From: an uncultured Pseudomonadales bacterium
Lineage (GTDB): Bacteria; Pseudomonadota; Gammaproteobacteria; Pseudomonadales; Azotimanducaceae
Direction of reading: 5' to 3'
NCBI GenBank assembly: GCA_958296405.1
Contig: OY282519.1
Coordinates: 2,030,132-2,094,131 of the forward strand
DNA: 64,000 nt
Shown here: in pieces, positions 16,066 through 24,836 of the stretch
Layout of the letters: each line of letters begins with the position of its first letter
Numbering within the stretch: position 1 is the first letter of the stretch
Notes under the pieces: model-generated
Databases searched by the model: none
Seen by the model: only the letters and a program-made list of their open reading frames with translations
What the model was told of the DNA's origin: nothing
Translations under genes and position numbers: made by a program

Positions 16066-18708
16066 TCACGGCGCTTCGGCCAGCGCCTTGGAGACCACCT
16101 CGCGCAAGTTCGGCGACAGGTCTCCGTCGGCGAGTGTCGCCAAGTTGCCCCGCATCAAACGGCCGCGGTCGGCATTGTGCTGTCGCCATCGGGTGAGGGG
16201 CGTGGCGAGGCGCGCCGCGATGTTCGGGTTCTTTGCGTCGAGCCGGGCGACGCGCTCGCGCAGGAAGTGATAGCCGGCGCCGTCCTCGGCATGGAAGTTC
16301 GGCACGTTGCCGCAGAAGGCGCCAATGAGCGCGCGCACCTTGTTGGGATTGTCTGCGTCGAAGACGGGATGCCGCTCCAGCGCTCGCACCAGCGACAGCG
16401 CCCCGGGGGCCTCGCTGCCCGCCTGCAGGCGCAGCCAGATGTCCACCAGCAGCGGTTGATCTCCCCAATTTGCGTAGAAGGCGTCGCAAATCGCTTGCCG
16501 ATGCGCCGCGGTGACGGTGGGCAGGTTCAAGAGCGCCGCCAAGGCGGCAACGCGGTCGGTCAGATTGTCGGCGTTGGCGAGCTGCGCCTCCAAGCGGCTC
16601 GCCCCGTCCACCGCGGCGAGCGCGTGCATGGCGAGCGCGTGGTTCTTGAGTTGCCGCCGCGCGAAGGCGGGTGCCGTCGTCTCGTAGCCGCTTTGCTCCA
16701 CGTTGCCTTCGTAGAGCGCGAGCCAGCGGTCTTCGAAGCGCTCGGCGAGCCGGTGGCGCAGGGCGTCGCGCCGGCGCTGCCAACGCAGGATGTCCGTGCC
16801 TGGGTTTTGCTCCAGCAGGTATTGCGCCCGCGGCAAGCGCATGGCCACCACCAACAGCGCCTTCGCCTCGCCATCGTCCGGCGCCTCTGCGGCGGCGTCG
16901 AGCAGCGTGTCGAAGACGGCTTCGACGTCCGCGTTCAGGCCATCGCCCTCGTCGGCGTCGGCAATGGCAGCGGTCAATAGGGACAGGGCGGCATCGCAAC
17001 GGGCGAAGCCGTCTGGATCTCGGGCGGCCAAGAAGGCCAAGTCTGCCGCGGGGCGTGGGTATCGCACCTTCACCGGCGCCGAGAAGCCGCGCAGGAAACT
17101 GACGCGGGCGTCTGCCGGGGCGTTCTCGAGGCGCAGCGCAGTGCGCCGTTCCACAAGGTGCGCGACCAAGGTGCCATCCGCGTTCGGGCGCTCCACGCGC
17201 GCATCGCTGGTCATCTCCACGGTGGTGCCGGCCAGCAGGTCCTCGCCGCCGGGGCCAACCAACCCCAACGCCAGCGGGATGTGGAAGGGCGCCTTCTCCG
17301 GCTGGCCAGGCGTGGGCGGGCACGCCTGCTCGACGGTGAGTGACAGGCCGCCTGCGTCGCGGCGCTCCGTCACGGTGAGCGTCGGGGTGCCGGCCTGCGC
17401 GTACCAACGCCGGAACTGCGTGAGATCGACGCCGGAAGCGGATTCCATGGCGGCGGCGAAGTCTTCGATGGCGACGGCCTGCCCATCGTGGCGCTCGAAG
17501 TAGAGGTCGCAACCGGCGCGGAAACGCTCGGCGCCGAGCAGCACGGACATCATGCGGATGACCTCGGCGCCCTTCTCGTAAACCGTCGTCGTGTAGAAGT
17601 TGTTGATTTCCTCGTATGAATCCGGCCGCACCGCGTGTGCCAAGGGGCCCGCGTCCTCGGGGAACTGCACGTCGCGGAGGAACTCCACGGCCTCTAGGCG
17701 CCGCACAGTGGGGGAGTTCATGTCGGCGCTGAACTCGGCGTCCCGATACACGGTGAAGCCTTCCTTCAGGCTCAGTTGAAACCAATCCCGGCAGGTGACT
17801 CGGTTGCCGCTCCAATTGTGGAAGTACTCGTGGGCGACCACCGCCTCCACGCGCTGGTAGCCGGCGTCCGTGGCGGTGTTTGGGGAAGCCAGCACGCAGT
17901 TGGTGTTGAAGATGTTGAGGCCCTTGTTCTCCATCGCGCCGGCGTTGAAATCCTCCACGGCGACGATCATGAAGATGTCGAGATCGTATTCGCGCCCGAA
18001 GCGCTCTTCGTCCCACCGCATGGCGCGCTTCAAGGCGCCCATGGCGTAGCCGCATTGGTCGATCAGGTGCGCCGGCGCGTAGATGCGCAGCGCCACCTCG
18101 CGTCCGGAGCGCGTGACGAAGGTGTCCTCCAACGCCGCGAGGTCGCCAGCGACCAGCGCAAACAGGTAGCTGGGCTTGGGGAATGGGTCTTCCCACGTCA
18201 CGGTGCGGCGGCCGTCGCGCACCGCGTCATGCACGAGGTTTCCGTTGGAGAGCATCACTGGATGCGCTGCGGCATCGGCGGTGATGGTGGTGGTGAAGCG
18301 CGACAGGACGTCGGGCCGGTCTGGGTAGTACACCATGCGGCGAAAGCCCTCCGGCTCGCACTGGGTGCAGTAGATGCCGCCAGACTTGTAAAGGCCCTCA
18401 AGGGCCTTGTTTCGCTCCGGTTCGATGCAGGTGCGCACTGTCACCACGCAGCGGCGCGGCACGTCGAAGAGGGTGAGCGACTCGTCATCCACCGCGAACT
18501 CGTTGTCGCCGAGCTCGCGCCCATCCACGGCGACGCCTTCAAACAACAAATCCTCGCCCGCAAGCCGCAGCGCCCCGCCGGGGCCGTCGAAGTGCAGGTC
18601 TGCCCGCACGGTGGCAAAGCCGTCGCGGAGGTCGAAGGCCAAATGCGTTGCGTCCAGCCGGAACGGATAGGGTTCGTAGTCCTGCCGAAGGGTCACGGGG
18701 TTCTGCAC
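16066..18708 (-). CDS. pepN: Aminopeptidase N (M1 family zinc metallopeptidase)
   Basis: This 880-aa protein is very close to the E. coli PepN length. It has NAGAMENKGLNIF (exopeptidase motif) near residue 258 and VVAHEYFHNWSGNRVT with HExxH near 292, followed by the distal Glu in LKEGFTVYRD. It starts MQNPVTLRQDYEPYPFR from GTG at 18708, where GGAG lies six bases upstream; longer frames upstream lack family similarity. It cleaves N-terminal amino acids from peptides in the cytoplasm. A FYTTTVYEKGAEVIRM segment carries the catalytic Tyr region. All key residues appear intact. Confidence 0.95.
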   Translation of the reverse strand: MQNPVTLRQDYEPYPFRLDATHLAFDLRDGFATVRADLHFDGPGGALRLAGEDLLFEGVAVDGRELGDNEFAVDDESLTLFDVPRRCVVTVRTCIEPERNKALEGLYKSGGIYCTQCEPEGFRRMVYYPDRPDVLSRFTTTITADAAAHPVMLSNGNLVHDAVRDGRRTVTWEDPFPKPSYLFALVAGDLAALEDTFVTRSGREVALRIYAPAHLIDQCGYAMGALKRAMRWDEERFGREYDLDIFMIVAVEDFNAGAMENKGLNIFNTNCVLASPNTATDAGYQRVEAVVAHEYFHNWSGNRVTCRDWFQLSLKEGFTVYRDAEFSADMNSPTVRRLEAVEFLRDVQFPEDAGPLAHAVRPDSYEEINNFYTTTVYEKGAEVIRMMSVLLGAERFRAGCDLYFERHDGQAVAIEDFAAAMESASGVDLTQFRRWYAQAGTPTLTVTERRDAGGLSLTVEQACPPTPGQPEKAPFHIPLALGLVGPGGEDLLAGTTVEMTSDARVERPNADGTLVAHLVERRTALRLENAPADARVSFLRGFSAPVKVRYPRPAADLAFLAARDPDGFARCDAALSLLTAAIADADEGDGLNADVEAVFDTLLDAAAEAPDDGEAKALLVVAMRLPRAQYLLEQNPGTDILRWQRRRDALRHRLAERFEDRWLALYEGNVEQSGYETTAPAFARRQLKNHALAMHALAAVDGASRLEAQLANADNLTDRVAALAALLNLPTVTAAHRQAICDAFYANWGDQPLLVDIWLRLQAGSEAPGALSLVRALERHPVFDADNPNKVRALIGAFCGNVPNFHAEDGAGYHFLRERVARLDAKNPNIAARLATPLTRWRQHNADRGRLMRGNLATLADGDLSPNLREVVSKALAEAP

Positions 18709-18890
18709 CAGTTTCTCCTTTGTGCCCAGAATAGAGTGCCGAAAGAAGTGCTTGCCGCCGCCAAGCTGCGCGGCTGAAGGACGCTGCGGCGCTCCGCTTG
18801 AGCGACACACCGCGCCCGCCGCTTTGCTTGAACGGCCGGCGTCGCCCGCTCGCCGACATGGGCGGGCATTCTAAGGTAGACGGCAGTTGG

Positions 18891-18920
18891 TTGGACGATG
18901 TTTGGGCCTTGCTCTACACT
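18891..18920 (+). promoter_or_regulatory. Promoter of xdhC, probably giving a leaderless mRNA
   Basis: TTGGAC (18891-18896), an 18-base spacer and TACACT (18915-18920) form a good sigma-70-like promoter. The expected start of transcription, 6-8 bases after the -10, falls on the ATG at 18928, and no Shine-Dalgarno sequence precedes that ATG. Confidence 0.55.
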
Positions 18921-18927
18921 GCCGGCA

Positions 18928-19932
18928 ATGCAAGCGGTAGACCGACAAGTTCTCGGCCAAGTCCACAAGTGGCTGGACGCCGGCGAGCCTTGCTGGCTGG
19001 CCACGGTGGTGGCCACTTGGGGGTCTTCGCCGCGGCCGGTGGGGTCGCTCCTCACCTGCAACCGCACCGGGCAGATGGTGGGCTCGTTGTCTGGCGGCTG
19101 CGTCGAGGATGACTTGCTGGAGAAGCTCACCAGCGGCACCCTCGCCAAAGACGCTGCGGCGTTCTTCCAGTACGGCATCACCCCAGAGGAAACGGAGCGC
19201 TTGGGGCTGCCGTGCGGCGGCCATCTGGACATTGTGGTGGAGCCGTTGGCGGCGGATGCGCGCACCCGCGAGCACTTTGCCGCGCTGGATGCCCGTGTGG
19301 CCGAGCGTGGCTGCGCCCGGCGCACGGTGTGGCTGAATGAGCGGCGTTTCGCCGCCGTGGATGTGCCGAAGCGCGAACCGATGGAGTTCGACGCTGAAGC
19401 GCAGTGCCTCACACACACCTACGGCCCCGGCTTTCACCTGTTCATCATCGGCTCGGGCATGGTGTCTGCGTATGTGGCGGAAATCGCCCAAGCGCTCGAT
19501 TTTCAGGTGACCGTGTGCGACCCGCGTGAGCATCTGCTTGAGGACTTCGCGGTGCCGGGCGTCACCAAGGTGGCTGCGATGCCGGACGACGCGATTCGCG
19601 AGCGCGCCAGCGACCCGCTGTCGGCGATCGTGGCGCTCACGCACGATCCGCGCATCGACGACATGGGCATGATGGAAGCGTTGAAGACACAAGCGTTCTA
19701 TGTGGGCGCGATGGGTTCCACGCGCACGTCTGCGAACCGGCGCGAGCGGCTGCGGGCGCTGGACCTGTCTGATGCCGAGATCGGCCGGCTGCGCGCCCCC
19801 ATTGGCCTGCCCATCGGCAGCAAGACGCCGCCCGAGATCGCCGTGGCCATCCTTGCCGAGATCACCGCGGTGCGCCACCAAGCGGTTGCCGGCGCGCAGG
19901 CGCGCCTGACGGCGCTCGCCGCCGGAGCTTGA
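18928..19932 (+). CDS. xdhC: XdhC/CoxI family protein (molybdenum-cofactor maturation for xanthine dehydrogenase-type enzymes)
   Basis: This 334-aa protein has an N-terminal XdhC/CoxI domain (CWLATVVATWGSSPRPVGS, then GSLSGGCVEDDL) and a C-terminal Rossmann domain (FHLFIIGSGMVSAYVAEIA, VCDPRE). It ends with the conserved YVGAMGSTRTSANRRERL and GLPIGSKTPPEIAVAILAEI. Family members bind and sulfurate molybdenum cofactor before insertion into xanthine-dehydrogenase-family hydroxylases. The next gene is MocA-like and overlaps the stop. The client hydroxylase genes are not in the window, and a PuuD-like gene 12 kb away is only weak support for purine oxidation. Confidence 0.9.
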   Translation: MQAVDRQVLGQVHKWLDAGEPCWLATVVATWGSSPRPVGSLLTCNRTGQMVGSLSGGCVEDDLLEKLTSGTLAKDAAAFFQYGITPEETERLGLPCGGHLDIVVEPLAADARTREHFAALDARVAERGCARRTVWLNERRFAAVDVPKREPMEFDAEAQCLTHTYGPGFHLFIIGSGMVSAYVAEIAQALDFQVTVCDPREHLLEDFAVPGVTKVAAMPDDAIRERASDPLSAIVALTHDPRIDDMGMMEALKTQAFYVGAMGSTRTSANRRERLRALDLSDAEIGRLRAPIGLPIGSKTPPEIAVAILAEITAVRHQAVAGAQARLTALAAGA

Positions 19933-20501
19933 CCACGGCGGACCGCGAGGGCATCGCGGCCATCGTGCTCGCGGCCGGCGTGTCGCGGCGCTTCGGCGCC
20001 GACAAGCGGCGCCATCTCATCGAAGGCGAACCCATGATCGCGCGCACGGTGGCGCGCTACGCTGAGGTGTTCGCGGATGTGTTCGTGGTGGTGCGGCCGG
20101 GAGAAGAGGCCATCGCGGAACTGGTGGCGCCTTGGCAGCCACGCATGGTCTTCGCCAGCCGCGCCAGCGAGGGGATGGGCTTGAGCTTGGCCGCCGGCGT
20201 GCAAGCCGCGGAGGCGCGCGAGCAAGTCGTCATCGGGTTGGCGGACATGCCGAACGTGTCCACGCGCACCTTGCTGCGACTGTGCGAGATGATGGGCCCG
20301 GGGCGCATCGCAAGGCCCATGCATCGGGGCGAGTCGGGGCATCCCGTTGGCTTTGCGCGGGTTTTCTTTGACGAACTAATGGCGCTGCGGGGCGATCAGG
20401 GCGCCCGCGACGTGATTCGCGCCCATCGCGACACGCTCGTGCAATGGTGGGCCGACGATCCGGGCGTGGTGGAGGACATCGACGTGCCGCCATCCGGCTA
20501 G
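19929..20501 (+). CDS. MocA/MobA-like nucleotidyltransferase (molybdopterin cytidylyltransferase type)
   Basis: This 190-aa NTP-transferase has an N-terminal GIAAIVLAAGVSRRFGADKRRH (the LAAGxSxRxGxxK nucleotide-binding motif), VVIGLADMPNVS near residue 97 (the usual DxP metal site) and GHPVGFAR near 140. These match MocA/MobA enzymes that attach CMP or GMP to molybdopterin. The TTG start overlaps the xdhC stop (TTGA), so the two are coupled. Pairing with xdhC favours the cytidylyl form used by xanthine-dehydrogenase-family enzymes; that specificity is inference. Confidence 0.85.
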   Translation: MTTADREGIAAIVLAAGVSRRFGADKRRHLIEGEPMIARTVARYAEVFADVFVVVRPGEEAIAELVAPWQPRMVFASRASEGMGLSLAAGVQAAEAREQVVIGLADMPNVSTRTLLRLCEMMGPGRIARPMHRGESGHPVGFARVFFDELMALRGDQGARDVIRAHRDTLVQWWADDPGVVEDIDVPPSG

Positions 20502-20840
20502 GCGTTAGGGAAGGTCTGCAAAAATCCCAGAGGCGCCGGACGCGGGTTCTCCCCGATGCTGGCTCCAGCACTCGGCACACACCGGTGCGGTCGGCGCACT
20601 CCACGGTGCCGTCGAGCTGCAGCGAGGGTGGAGGCAGCTCGAGCAGCGGTTGGCCCAGCTTCCCTCCAGCTCTCGCAGCCGCCGCAGCGCCTCCGCGTCG
20701 TCGGTCTCGTCCACCCGCAGCGCCCAAGAACGCGCTTGGGCGCGACACCGCCCCAAACGGGTGCTGATGCCTTCTAGAGCTGTTGTTAGCACATCATCAT
20801 GCGCACCAACAGTATTCGCCTTTAGCCGGCTGCATTGAGG

Positions 20841-21023
20841 CTACGGTCGATACCAAGGTGGCGGGCCGTTTGTCCGACCAACTGGGTGGTTCCGGTAGCT
20901 AACTTTGCCGAGTTTGGCTTCAATGAGTTTCTTCGCTTCAGCCTGCGAAGAGGCGTTTACCGTTATCAATTGTGGCGTGTGGGTGCCTGGCACGACAACT
21001 CTTGCATAGTAGGGTGTAGCCAT
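20841..21023 (-). CDS. Small hypothetical protein (60 aa)
   Basis: This short frame encodes MATPYYARVVVPGTH at its start, a middle with SSQAEAKKLIEAKLGKV (amphipathic helix) and a tail ending GPPPWYRP. The ATG at 21023 has GAGGAAG six bases upstream, which supports real translation. The pattern of two beta strands followed by a helix resembles small single-domain proteins, but I recognise no family. It lies inside the IS5-ended segment, so it may be a passenger gene or simply a resident gene flanked by element remnants. Confidence 0.55.
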   Translation of the reverse strand: MATPYYARVVVPGTHTPQLITVNASSQAEAKKLIEAKLGKVSYRNHPVGRTNGPPPWYRP

Positions 21024-21231
21024 GATGCTTCCTCGTCGGGACGAAGGCCGGAACCTATCAGGCGCTGCCGCGGGGGTCAAGGCCGCCTCGTCGTTGTCAA
21101 CGCAAAGTAGAAATGTCCCCTTTTGCCGGCGACGCAGCCCCTGAACGGCCGAGCCGCCGAGCCCGTCCGAGCAGCGTTTTCCACGGTCTTTCCACGGGCG
21201 CGGTCCCTAAGCCCATCGAAGCGGCAGATCG

Positions 21232-21323
21232 CGCCATTCTAGCGGCGGTTCCGTACCCAAGGCGCTGCCGAAGCCGCCTTTGCCGACTTGCAGCCGCCGC
21301 TCGGTGCTCCGTTCAGACCTTCC
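21232..21323 (+). repeat. IS5-type right-end sequence, copy A
   Basis: This 92-base stretch, from CGCCATTCTAGCGGCGGTTCC to GTTCAGACCTTCC, aligns without gaps by eye to 51959-52050, with scattered substitutions. The second copy is the right end of a transposase-bearing IS5 remnant, which identifies this one as an IS end. Confidence 0.75.
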
Positions 21324-21364
21324 GGGCGGTTGCCGGAACCGTCGTGCGGTGCGGGAGCGCCGTG

Positions 21365-22285
21365 TCAGCGCTCGCCCAAGCGGCTCGCCCAATCGAGCTT
21401 GCTGCGGCAAGACTCGAAGAAGCTATGCCCGCGCGGATAGGCGAGATGCAATGTGTGGGCGTGCTTGCGGATGGTCACGGCGTCGCCGGGGCGCACTTCG
21501 TAGTTCACTTGCGAATCGCAGCTCACTTGGGGCGCCGTGGCGCTGCTGCCGACGACGATCTCGATTTCCGCGTCGCCCGGCACCACGAGCGGGCGCGAGG
21601 TGAGGGTGTGCGGGAACATCGGCACCACGACGATGGCGTCCAGCCTTGGATGCATGATTGGCCCGCCGGCAGACAGGGCGTAGGCGGTGGAGCCGGTCGG
21701 CGTTGCGACGATCACGCCGTCGGAGCGTTGGCGGTAAACAAAGTCGCCATTGATGAAGAGCTCGAAGTCCATCATCCTGGATGCGGCCCCGGCATGCACC
21801 ACCACATCGTTCAAAGCCGTGGATGCCCCCAAGTGGGCCGCGCCCCGCTCGACGCGCGCATCGAGCAGGCAGCGCTCATCAATGGTGTACTGGCCTTCCA
21901 GCACCGCGCCGAGCTTGTCTTCGATCTGCTCCGGCGAGACATCCGCAAGGAAGCCGAGCCCGCCGCGGTTCACGCCCACCACCGGCGTGCCGCTGTGTGC
22001 CACGTCCCGCGCGACGCCGAGGATGCTGCCGTCGCCGCCCACCACCACGATGAGGTCGCAACGCGCGCTCAAGCCAGCGCGGTCGGTGGTGTCGAAGCCC
22101 GGTGCCGCCTCCCCCATGGTGGTGAGCGCGGTGCCAGCCATCTCGGCGGTGGGGCCTTCCAGCACCAGCTTCACGCCGGCGGCGAGCAGACAGCGCGCCA
22201 CGGCAACAACGGACTCGACGACCCGCGGATTGCCCGCCCGGCCGACTAAGCCGACAGTGCGGAACTGGGCCGTTGGCTCCGGCAT
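21365..22285 (-). CDS. nadK: NAD kinase
   Basis: This 306-aa ATP-NAD kinase makes NADP in the cytoplasm. It has RTVGLVGRAGNPRV at the N-terminus, VVVGGDGSILGVARD (the GGDG motif) near residue 65, GVNRGGLGFLADVS near 90 and TPTGSTAYALSAGGPIMHP near 180. It ends with the usual C-terminal strand region containing RPGDAVTIRKHAHTLHLAYP. The length is typical. The ATG at 22285 has AGGAG ten bases upstream. In many Gammaproteobacteria nadK is next to recN or grpE; neither is here. It is separated by about 107 bases from the upstream carboxylase gene on the same strand. Confidence 0.95.
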   Translation of the reverse strand: MPEPTAQFRTVGLVGRAGNPRVVESVVAVARCLLAAGVKLVLEGPTAEMAGTALTTMGEAAPGFDTTDRAGLSARCDLIVVVGGDGSILGVARDVAHSGTPVVGVNRGGLGFLADVSPEQIEDKLGAVLEGQYTIDERCLLDARVERGAAHLGASTALNDVVVHAGAASRMMDFELFINGDFVYRQRSDGVIVATPTGSTAYALSAGGPIMHPRLDAIVVVPMFPHTLTSRPLVVPGDAEIEIVVGSSATAPQVSCDSQVNYEVRPGDAVTIRKHAHTLHLAYPRGHSFFESCRSKLDWASRLGER

Positions 22286-22391
22286 CGAGGGAGGACTCCT
22301 ACGCGGGTGCCGCATTGCGCGGATGCCGCATTGTATGCCTTGCGCCGGCAGCGGCCGGGTTGCGGCTCGGCAGCCGGGCGACGGGCTGGTC

Positions 22392-23966
22392 TTACGGTCG
22401 GTACGGAATCGGTGGTTCCCCGAGCTGGGTGCGCAGCACCCGCTGGGCGTCCTCGGCGAACTCGCACAGGACGCTGCGGGTGTCGCGCGGGTCGATGATG
22501 TCTTGGCCGGTTGCCTCCGCGGTGCGGAAGGGCGAGGCGACGGCGTTGAGGCGCGCCTCGATCTCTTGGCGCTTCGCCTCTGGGTCTTCGGCCGCGGCGA
22601 TTTCGCTCCGATAGGCGGCCGCGGTGCCGCCGGCGATGGGCATGGAACCCCACGAAGCGGATGGCCAAGCGTAGCGGCGGAACATGCCGCTCGGTCGATG
22701 GTGGCATTGCCCGGCCACGCCGAAGAGGCGCCCCACGACCATGGTGATCCACGGCATCCGCGATTGGCAGACGGCCGCGACCAGCTGCGCGCCGGCGCGT
22801 TCGATCCCTTGCTTTTCGGATTCCAGGCCCACCATGAAGCCCGGCTCGTCCGCCAAGCTGACCAGCGGCAGGTGGAAGGTGTCGCAAAGCTGCATCAGGC
22901 GCATCACCTTGCTGCCGCCGGCCACGTCGGTGGAGCCGCCGTGGAAGCGGGGATCGTTCGCCATCACCGCCACAGGAAACCCGTGCAGCCGCGCCAGCCC
23001 CGTCACCCGCGAGCGCCCGTAGCGCGGCGCGATCTCGAAGAACGAGCCTTGGTCGAACACCGCGTCGATGAGGGCGCGCGTCTTGTAGATCTGGCGCCGG
23101 TCTCTCGGGATGATCGACAACAGCGATTCCTCGCGGCGCTCTGGAGGGTCGTCCGTGGCGCCGCGTGGCGCCATTTCATGGACGCTTGACGGCAGATAGC
23201 TCAAGAACTGGCGAATCTGCTCGAACGCCTGCGCTTCGGAGTCGGCCAAGTTGTCCACGCAGCCGCTCACGCGAGTGTGGATGTGAGGGCCGCCGAGGTC
23301 CTCCTTGGCGATGTCATAGCCGAGCGCCGCTTTCACCACCGGCGGGCCACCGGGAAAGAGCTGGCTCACATCCTTCACCATGACGTTGAAGTGCGCTAAG
23401 CAGGCGTTGATCGCCGGCAGCCCGGCGACGGAGCCTAGGAGCGCCGAGACGACGGGCACCTTGGACAACAAGTCCACGTCAACCTGCGCCCACCCATTGC
23501 CATCGGGCAGATAGGTGCGGCCAATCTCCTCGAAGCCGCGCACGCTGCCGCCGGCGGCGTCGAGCAGGCGCACGTAGGGCAGATGCCACTGCCGCGCCCG
23601 CTCGTTGGAGGCCAGTTCGCTGCCGAGGCCGCCACTGCCGCTGGTAGCCGAGCCGCCGCGCACCGTGAAGTCTCCGCCGCTCAGGATGACCTTGCGGCCG
23701 TCGAGCAACGCCGTTCCCTCCACGACGCCACGCGGCGTGAATGCCTTCAGCTCGGTGCCGTCGTAGGTGGCCTCGCCGGTGAGCGACATAAACTCGCGGA
23801 AACTGCCGGCATCCGCCAGCGCGGCGATGCGTTCGCGCACAGTGAGCTTGCCGCGCCGCCGTTGTCGCTCGACGCCATCCGGCCCGCCCATCTCGGCGCG
23901 CAGCGCCCGCCGCCGTGCGATCTCTTGAACCTCTTGACGCCAGCCCGTCTCGGTGTTCGCGCCCAC
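22392..23966 (-). CDS. Acyl-CoA carboxylase carboxyltransferase (beta) subunit, propionyl-CoA type
   Basis: This 524-aa biotin-dependent carboxyltransferase carries [17 protein letters not shown] near residue 35, [22 protein letters not shown] near 85, [14 protein letters not shown] near 205, and the C-terminal crotonase-like half with FVPIALADEPG-like [18 protein letters not shown] and SFRYAWPS-like [17 protein letters not shown]. The end QRVLRTQLG is typical. It carboxylates an acyl-CoA (propionyl-, acetyl- or another), taking CO2 from the biotin of an alpha subunit that is not in the window. I start at GTG 23966, after AGGGGGG; frames further upstream do not fit the family and run into the lexA promoter region. 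The presence of mce supports propionyl-CoA. Confidence 0.85.
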   Translation of the reverse strand: MGANTETGWRQEVQEIARRRALRAEMGGPDGVERQRRRGKLTVRERIAALADAGSFREFMSLTGEATYDGTELKAFTPRGVVEGTALLDGRKVILSGGDFTVRGGSATSGSGGLGSELASNERARQWHLPYVRLLDAAGGSVRGFEEIGRTYLPDGNGWAQVDVDLLSKVPVVSALLGSVAGLPAINACLAHFNVMVKDVSQLFPGGPPVVKAALGYDIAKEDLGGPHIHTRVSGCVDNLADSEAQAFEQIRQFLSYLPSSVHEMAPRGATDDPPERREESLLSIIPRDRRQIYKTRALIDAVFDQGSFFEIAPRYGRSRVTGLARLHGFPVAVMANDPRFHGGSTDVAGGSKVMRLMQLCDTFHLPLVSLADEPGFMVGLESEKQGIERAGAQLVAAVCQSRMPWITMVVGRLFGVAGQCHHRPSGMFRRYAWPSASWGSMPIAGGTAAAYRSEIAAAEDPEAKRQEIEARLNAVASPFRTAEATGQDIIDPRDTRSVLCEFAEDAQRVLRTQLGEPPIPYRP

Positions 23967-24107
23967 TTTCCCCCCTTTTGGCCCAAGCCGTGGCGCAATG
24001 TTTGCCTCTTGCGGGGGTTGGCCGCAAGCCCCGGTAGGAGCGCAGGGCGCTCCACGCGAACACCCCCAGCCGCGTGCCGTCCATGCACAGCCACTTGTCG
24101 CTCGCGG

Positions 24108-24135
24108 TTGCTTTGCCGCCGACACTGGATACAAT
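24108..24135 (+). promoter_or_regulatory. lexA promoter
   Basis: TTGCTT (24108-24113), a 16-base spacer and TACAAT (24130-24135) form a good sigma-70 promoter. The predicted transcription start lies just inside the downstream SOS box, so LexA binding would block initiation. Confidence 0.65.
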
Positions 24136-24144
24136 GCCATCTTC

Positions 24145-24160
24145 CTGTACGCACGGACAG
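24145..24160. promoter_or_regulatory. LexA-binding SOS box of lexA
   Basis: CTGTACGCACGGACAG fits CTGT-N8-ACAG, the gammaproteobacterial LexA operator. It lies between the -10 element and the lexA ATG, where negative autoregulation is expected. Confidence 0.85.
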
Positions 24161-24167
24161 CCCAGAA

Positions 24168-24770
24168 ATGCGCAAGCTCACAGACCGGCAATCAGCGATC
24201 TTGGATTTCCTCAAGCGCCACATCGAAGAGGAGGGTTATCCGCCTACCCGTGCGGACATCGCGCGGAAGTTCGGGTTTCGCTCGCCGAACGCCGCGGAGG
24301 AGCACCTGAAGGCATTGCGGCGCAAGGGCGTCATCGAAATGTCGCCGCATCGTTCGCGCGCCATCCGCATTCTGCACTCGCAGCCCGCCGGCCTGCCGGT
24401 GGTCGGGCGGGTCGCGGCGGGCAGCCCGATCCTGGCTCAAGAGCACATCGAAGACACCTGCGAACTGTCTGGCGAGTTCTTCCGCCCTCAGGCGAACTAC
24501 CTGTTGCGGGTGCGCGGCGACAGCATGACGGGCGCCGGCATCCTTGATGGAGACTTGCTGGCGGTACACAAGACGTCCGAGGCCCGCAACGGCCAGATCG
24601 TCGTCGCCCGCATTGAAGACGAGGTGACGGTGAAGCGTTTCCAGCGCGTCAACCGGGCGCGCGTCCTGCTCCTGCCAGAGAACGAGGACTACGACGCCAT
24701 TGAAGTGGACCTGCGCCAGCAAGAAGCAGTGATCGAAGGTTTGAGCGTTGGCGTGATCCGACGCGGCTAG
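24168..24770 (+). CDS. lexA: LexA SOS repressor
   Basis: This 200-aa protein has an N-terminal winged helix ([43 protein letters not shown]) and a C-terminal S24 peptidase domain. The self-cleavage site Ala-Gly lies in VGRVAAGSP near residue 85, the catalytic Ser is in VRGDSMTG near 119, and the catalytic Lys is in EVTVKRF near 155. It represses DNA-damage genes and cleaves itself when RecA filaments form. An SOS box sits seven bases before the ATG. The gene converges on topA, an arrangement close to that in Pseudomonas. No sulA-like gene follows. Confidence 0.97.
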   Translation: MRKLTDRQSAILDFLKRHIEEEGYPPTRADIARKFGFRSPNAAEEHLKALRRKGVIEMSPHRSRAIRILHSQPAGLPVVGRVAAGSPILAQEHIEDTCELSGEFFRPQANYLLRVRGDSMTGAGILDGDLLAVHKTSEARNGQIVVARIEDEVTVKRFQRVNRARVLLLPENEDYDAIEVDLRQQEAVIEGLSVGVIRRG

Positions 24771-24776
24771 CCCACA

Positions 24777-24824
24777 GGGGCGGGCGCCGCCCCGACGCAC
24801 CTGCCGGCCGGCTGGCGAGCCGGC
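24777..24824. terminator. Paired hairpins between convergent lexA and topA
   Basis: Two perfect stems lie in the 66-base gap. GGGGCGG/CCGCCCC (24777-24783 and 24787-24793) has a 3-base loop, and GCCGGCT/AGCCGGC (24807-24813 and 24818-24824) has a 4-base loop. Neither is followed by a T run, but their position between convergent genes suggests bidirectional termination. Confidence 0.6.
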
Positions 24825-24836
24825 GTTGCGGCTGGC

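Larger units (their letters stand above)
20509..21323. mobile_element. Non-autonomous element with IS5-type ends, no transposase
   Basis: GGAAGGTCTGCA at 20509-20520 and its near inverse GTTCAGACCTTCC at 21311-21323 bound an 815-base segment. The last 92 bases (21232-21323) closely resemble the right end of a decayed IS5 element at 51959-52050. No transposase frame is present inside. The left ~280 bases hold only a degenerate minus-strand frame (20505-20792) that I do not recognise. The right half holds a small gene with its own ribosome-binding site. TTAG precedes the left end but is not repeated after the right end, so no target duplication is seen. Confidence 0.6.

Noticed and set aside
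20505-20792. A 95-codon minus-strand frame with CxxC-like cysteines
   Set aside because: The composition is irregular, it spans an IS end, and adjacent frames look equally plausible, so it is probably degraded sequence.
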